DNA from: Halorubrum trapanicum | GTDB lineage: Archaea; Halobacteriota; Halobacteria; Halobacteriales; Haloferacaceae | Assembly (NCBI RefSeq): GCF_017873555.1 | Contig: NZ_JAGGKE010000003.1 | Coordinates: 62,001 to 126,000 of the forward strand | DNA: 64,000 bases | Reading direction: 5' to 3' | In this document: positions 61,428 through 64,000 of the stretch, in pieces | Position numbering within the stretch: the first letter of the stretch is position 1 | Layout of the letters: the number at the start of each line of letters is the position of its first letter | The notes under the pieces: generated by a model | Databases searched by the model: none | What the model saw: only the letters and a program-made list of their open reading frames with translations | What the model was told of the DNA's origin: nothing | Program-made: the position numbers and the translations under genes

Positions 61428-61769
61428 TCACTCGTCGGACGCGGAGACCACGTCGTCGTCGCCCCTCGGCGCCTCGATATCGACGGTGTGGCGCGTGTGT
61501 CGCGCGTGGGTCCGCGCCCAGCGCCGCGCGGGGCGCTCCGAGAGGAACCGCTCGCCGTCCGGGCAGCGTCGACACCGAACGACCCACGGCGTCACGTCGT
61601 CCGGGTAGTGGCCCGTGTGACGCTCGTGGTCGAGCGCGAACTGCTCTCTCGCGTGTCCCCCCGCCTGGAGTTCGTCGAGTTCGCGGTCGAGATCCCACTC
61701 GCGGTCGCAGCGCGCACACGAGACGGTCGGTGCCTCGGTTCCGTCGTCGAGAGAGGAGTCGTTCGTCAC
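61428..61769 (-). CDS. Haloarchaeal zinc-binding small protein
   Basis: A 113-residue protein from GTG 61769 (VTNDSSLDDGTEAPTVSCARC). Cys pairs SCARCD and RCRRCPDGERF, together with His-rich DHERHTGHYPDDV and HARHTRHTVD, suggest one or two zinc sites. Related proteins in haloarchaea have no assigned function. The longer open frame upstream is Arg-rich and antisense to nothing conserved, so the GTG is preferred. Confidence 0.65.
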   Translation of the reverse strand: MTNDSSLDDGTEAPTVSCARCDREWDLDRELDELQAGGHAREQFALDHERHTGHYPDDVTPWVVRCRRCPDGERFLSERPARRWARTHARHTRHTVDIEAPRGDDDVVSASDE

Positions 61770-61855
61770 GGCTTCGTTTCGGTCCGCGGCCACTTGAACG
61801 CGGCCACGCCGCCGCGAACGGAACGCGCCGCTGCCGGGCCGCTCGATCGACTCGA

Positions 61856-62707
61856 TCAGGCCTCGCGCTCGAACTCCGGGTCGAACAGCCGCGCCGACAT
61901 CGGCGCCGGATCGCCCTCGGTGAGGTTGTACGCCGAGAAGTCGGCGACGCCCGCCTCGCGGAGCAGCTCCTCGTCGTAGAAGCTGTTGCCCGTACACTCG
62001 GCCGGGTCGCGCGAGAGGATCTCGAGGACCGCGTCGGAGACGACCTCCGGGGTGCGCCAGTCGTCTTCGGTCCCGAGTCCGAAGTAACGGGTCGCACGCG
62101 TGTCGATCGTCGTCACCGGCCAGAACGTGTTACAGCCGACGTCGTCGCCCGCCAGCTCCTCGGCGAGCGAGAGCGTGATGAACGACATGCCGAGCTTCGA
62201 CCACGCGTACGGCGCCTTCCCGGGCGAGCGGTCGGTCACGACCGGCGGCGAGTTCGACAGCAGCCACGCCCCGTCCTGTTCCGCGAGGTGGTTGGCGAAC
62301 GCGTGCGCGACGAGGTGGCTGCCGCGGACGTTCACGTCGGTCAGGAGGTCGAACCGGTCGGCGGGCAGGTCGGCGACGTTCGCCAGCTGGATCGCGCTCG
62401 CGTTGTTGACCACGATGTCGACCTCGCCGAAACGATCGATCGCCTCCTCGGCGACCGCCTCGACGCGATCCTCGTCGCGGAGGTCGAGTTCGAGCGCGAG
62501 CGCCTCCACCCCGCGGTCGCGCACCTCGCGGGCCGTCTGCTCGATCGATCCCTCCAGCTCGGAGTCGTCGTCGTCCGTCGTCTTCCCCGTCGAGACGACG
62601 TTACAGCCCTGGTCGGCCAGCGCGAGCGCGATCTGCTTGCCGATACCGCGAGTCGTTCCCGTGATGAACGCCGTCGAACCCGAGAGGTCTGGAGCCGCGA
62701 GTGCCAT
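61856..62707 (-). CDS. Short-chain dehydrogenase/reductase
   Basis: A 283-residue SDR. NAD(P)-binding TGTTRGIGKQIALAL, NNAS motif at VNNASAIQL, and the catalytic triad Ser (SNSPPVV), Tyr/Lys (YAWSK). The proline-rich SNSPP and C-terminal DLTEGDPAPMSARLF-like tail resemble the HSDL2/citronellol-type subgroup acting on fatty or branched alcohols. Substrate unknown. Start MALAAPDLSGSTAFITG at 62707. Divergent from the sugar dehydrogenase. Confidence 0.9.
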   Translation of the reverse strand: MALAAPDLSGSTAFITGTTRGIGKQIALALADQGCNVVSTGKTTDDDDSELEGSIEQTAREVRDRGVEALALELDLRDEDRVEAVAEEAIDRFGEVDIVVNNASAIQLANVADLPADRFDLLTDVNVRGSHLVAHAFANHLAEQDGAWLLSNSPPVVTDRSPGKAPYAWSKLGMSFITLSLAEELAGDDVGCNTFWPVTTIDTRATRYFGLGTEDDWRTPEVVSDAVLEILSRDPAECTGNSFYDEELLREAGVADFSAYNLTEGDPAPMSARLFDPEFEREA

Positions 62708-62861
62708 ACGCTCGGATCGGCCGACCGAACTATAATTCCCGGTGTCCGAGCCGAAGAACCGGGCGACCGGTTCGGCGGGGGCCGGCGACCCAGCGGCCGG
62801 AATCGACCGACGCCACCTGCCGGACACAAACCACTTGACCGGGGGGCGCGTCGCCCAGTTT

Positions 62862-63866
62862 ATGAGTACTCCGGCGACCAACTCGGACCGACTCGAATTC
62901 GGCGTCCTCGGCACCGCGGGCATCGCCCGCAAGGCGGTGATCCCCGCGATCGCCGCGAGCGACCACGCGGTCGGCGCGGTGGCGTCCCGGGACGCCGACC
63001 GCGCGGAGTCGTTCGCGACCGAGAACTCGATCCCCCGCAGCTACGGCTCCTACGAGGCGCTGCTCGGAGACGACGCGCTCGACGCGGTGTACGTCCCGCT
63101 CCCCAACGGCCGCCACGCGGAGTGGACCAAACGCGCCGCGGACGCCGGGTTGGACGTCCTCTGTGAGAAGCCGTTGGCTGCGGACGCCGACGAGGCGCGG
63201 GAGGTTGTCGACCACTGCGACGAGCGGGGCGTCACGCTGATGGAGGGGTTCATGTACCGGTATCACCCGCGCACCGAGCGCGCCCTCGCGCTCGCGGCGA
63301 GCGAACTCGACGACGTTCGTACGGTGACGGCGACGTTCCGCTTCCCGCTGTACGACCGCCCGAACGACGTGCGCCTCGACCCAGATCTCGCCGGCGGGTC
63401 GCTGATGGACGTCGGCTGCTACCCCGTCTCGCTGGCCCGGACGGTGCTCGGGACCCCCGACCGGGCGTACGCCCACGCCGGCGACACCCGGGACGCCGGC
63501 GTCGACACCGAGTTCGCGGGCGTGCTGGCCTACGACGACGGCCGGTCGGCGCGGGTCGCCGCCGGGTTCGACACGCAGCTCGTCCAGCGCTACCGGATCG
63601 AGGCGACGAACGGCTGGGTCGAGGTCGAGCGGGCGTTCGACGCGCCGACCGACGAGGCGGTGGAGCTGGCGTACGAGATCGACGGCCGACGCGGCGTCGA
63701 GACGTTCCCCGCCGTCGACCAGTACCGGCTTCAGGTCGAGCACTTCGCGGACCGCGTCGCCGACGGACACGCTCCCCTAACCGACGGCGAAGCGGCGATC
63801 GCGAACATGCGGGTCATCGACGCGCTCGCCGAGAGCGCCGCCGCCGGCGGTCCCGTCGACTGCTGA
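62862..63866 (+). CDS. Gfo/Idh/MocA oxidoreductase, probable D-xylose 1-dehydrogenase-type
   Basis: A 334-residue NAD(P)-dependent sugar oxidoreductase. Rossmann GVLGTAGIARKAVIPAIA, the conserved EKPLAADADEA, and active-site YRYHPRTE and GGSLMDVGCYPVSLAR match the family, including haloarchaeal xylose dehydrogenase (first step of pentose oxidation). ATG at 62862 (MSTPATNSDRLEFGVLG) is chosen; the earlier frame covers the divergent promoter. Glucose-fructose-oxidoreductase-like alternatives remain. Confidence 0.88.
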   Translation: MSTPATNSDRLEFGVLGTAGIARKAVIPAIAASDHAVGAVASRDADRAESFATENSIPRSYGSYEALLGDDALDAVYVPLPNGRHAEWTKRAADAGLDVLCEKPLAADADEAREVVDHCDERGVTLMEGFMYRYHPRTERALALAASELDDVRTVTATFRFPLYDRPNDVRLDPDLAGGSLMDVGCYPVSLARTVLGTPDRAYAHAGDTRDAGVDTEFAGVLAYDDGRSARVAAGFDTQLVQRYRIEATNGWVEVERAFDAPTDEAVELAYEIDGRRGVETFPAVDQYRLQVEHFADRVADGHAPLTDGEAAIANMRVIDALAESAAAGGPVDC

Positions 63867-63926
63867 CGCCGCCCCCGCTCGGCCCGCCGACCGCCGCGCT
63901 GGACGCCGCCGCTCGCTCGACGTCCG

Positions 63927-64000
63927 TTACCGCAGGGCGTCGAGGTCGAACTCGAAGGCGGCGACCGGCACTTCGAGGTCGTGTTCGACGAGCACCGCGG
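63927..64000 (-). CDS. C-terminal end of an unidentified gene
   Basis: The minus strand from the window edge reads AVLVEHDLEVPVAAFEFDLD then ALR and TAA at 63927-63929. Coding bias supports a real gene entering from the right, but too little is visible to identify it. Confidence 0.55.
   Translation of the reverse strand, partial: AVLVEHDLEVPVAAFEFDLDALR

Overview
The window is chromosomal DNA from a haloarchaeon, most likely Halorubrum or a close relative. Supporting signs are very high GC, acidic Asp/Glu-rich proteins, archaeal information-processing genes (TBP, RadA, Orc1/Cdc6, Trm-G10, XPD-like helicase), TATA boxes about 25-30 bases before largely leaderless genes, and several haloarchaeal families of unknown function. 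The genus is an inference from sequence style.

Positions 1-44.5 kb are mostly core genome. From the left edge, on the minus strand, lies an arginine/lysine block: argG-argH, then lysW-lysX-argC/lysY, using the LysW carrier-protein route. Next come hemL, an ammonium transporter fused to a PII domain, radA, an ACT-domain regulator, an Fe-S helicase, tbp, a tRNA methyltransferase, orc1/cdc6, rpiA, a histone-fold protein, larB, hisG, a VapBC-type pair and uvrB. A two-gene class I ribonucleotide reductase cassette (26.6-29.5 kb) with atypical codon use sits between broken copies of its neighbours' 3' ends, which looks like a recombination scar. SPFH, metY, an M29 aminopeptidase, pepF, rimI, a PAS histidine kinase and a TrmB / CARDB surface protein / MMPL exporter cluster follow. 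A structured non-coding repeat lies at 34.17-34.55 kb.

Positions 44.5-61.8 kb are accessory. They start with an IS200/IS605 element (tnpA-tnpB) just behind the exporter gene, then tRNA-Arg(CCG). A 33-base copy of the tRNA 3' end recurs at 49.36 kb, bounding a 3-kb AT-richer island. That island carries an unusual transposase, an MC1 chromatin-protein domain fused to an IS66-type DDE transposase, and a Doc-type toxin with a 46-residue partner. Beyond it are a SWIM protein and an operon combining an ECF-type importer (S-A-A-T) with a ComB-like and a PHP-type phosphatase. A graveyard follows: an IS6-like remnant, a gene with an in-frame amber stop and a frameshifted msrA. A second, internally deleted copy of the Doc module lies between two EamA permeases.

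Positions 61.8-64 kb return to ordinary metabolic genes: an SDR and a Gfo/Idh/MocA dehydrogenase related to haloarchaeal xylose dehydrogenase.

The strongest leads for something new are the MC1-transposase fusion, the ECF/ComB/PHP operon, the Amt-PII fusion, the cysteine-free LysW and the scarred ribonucleotide reductase cassette.
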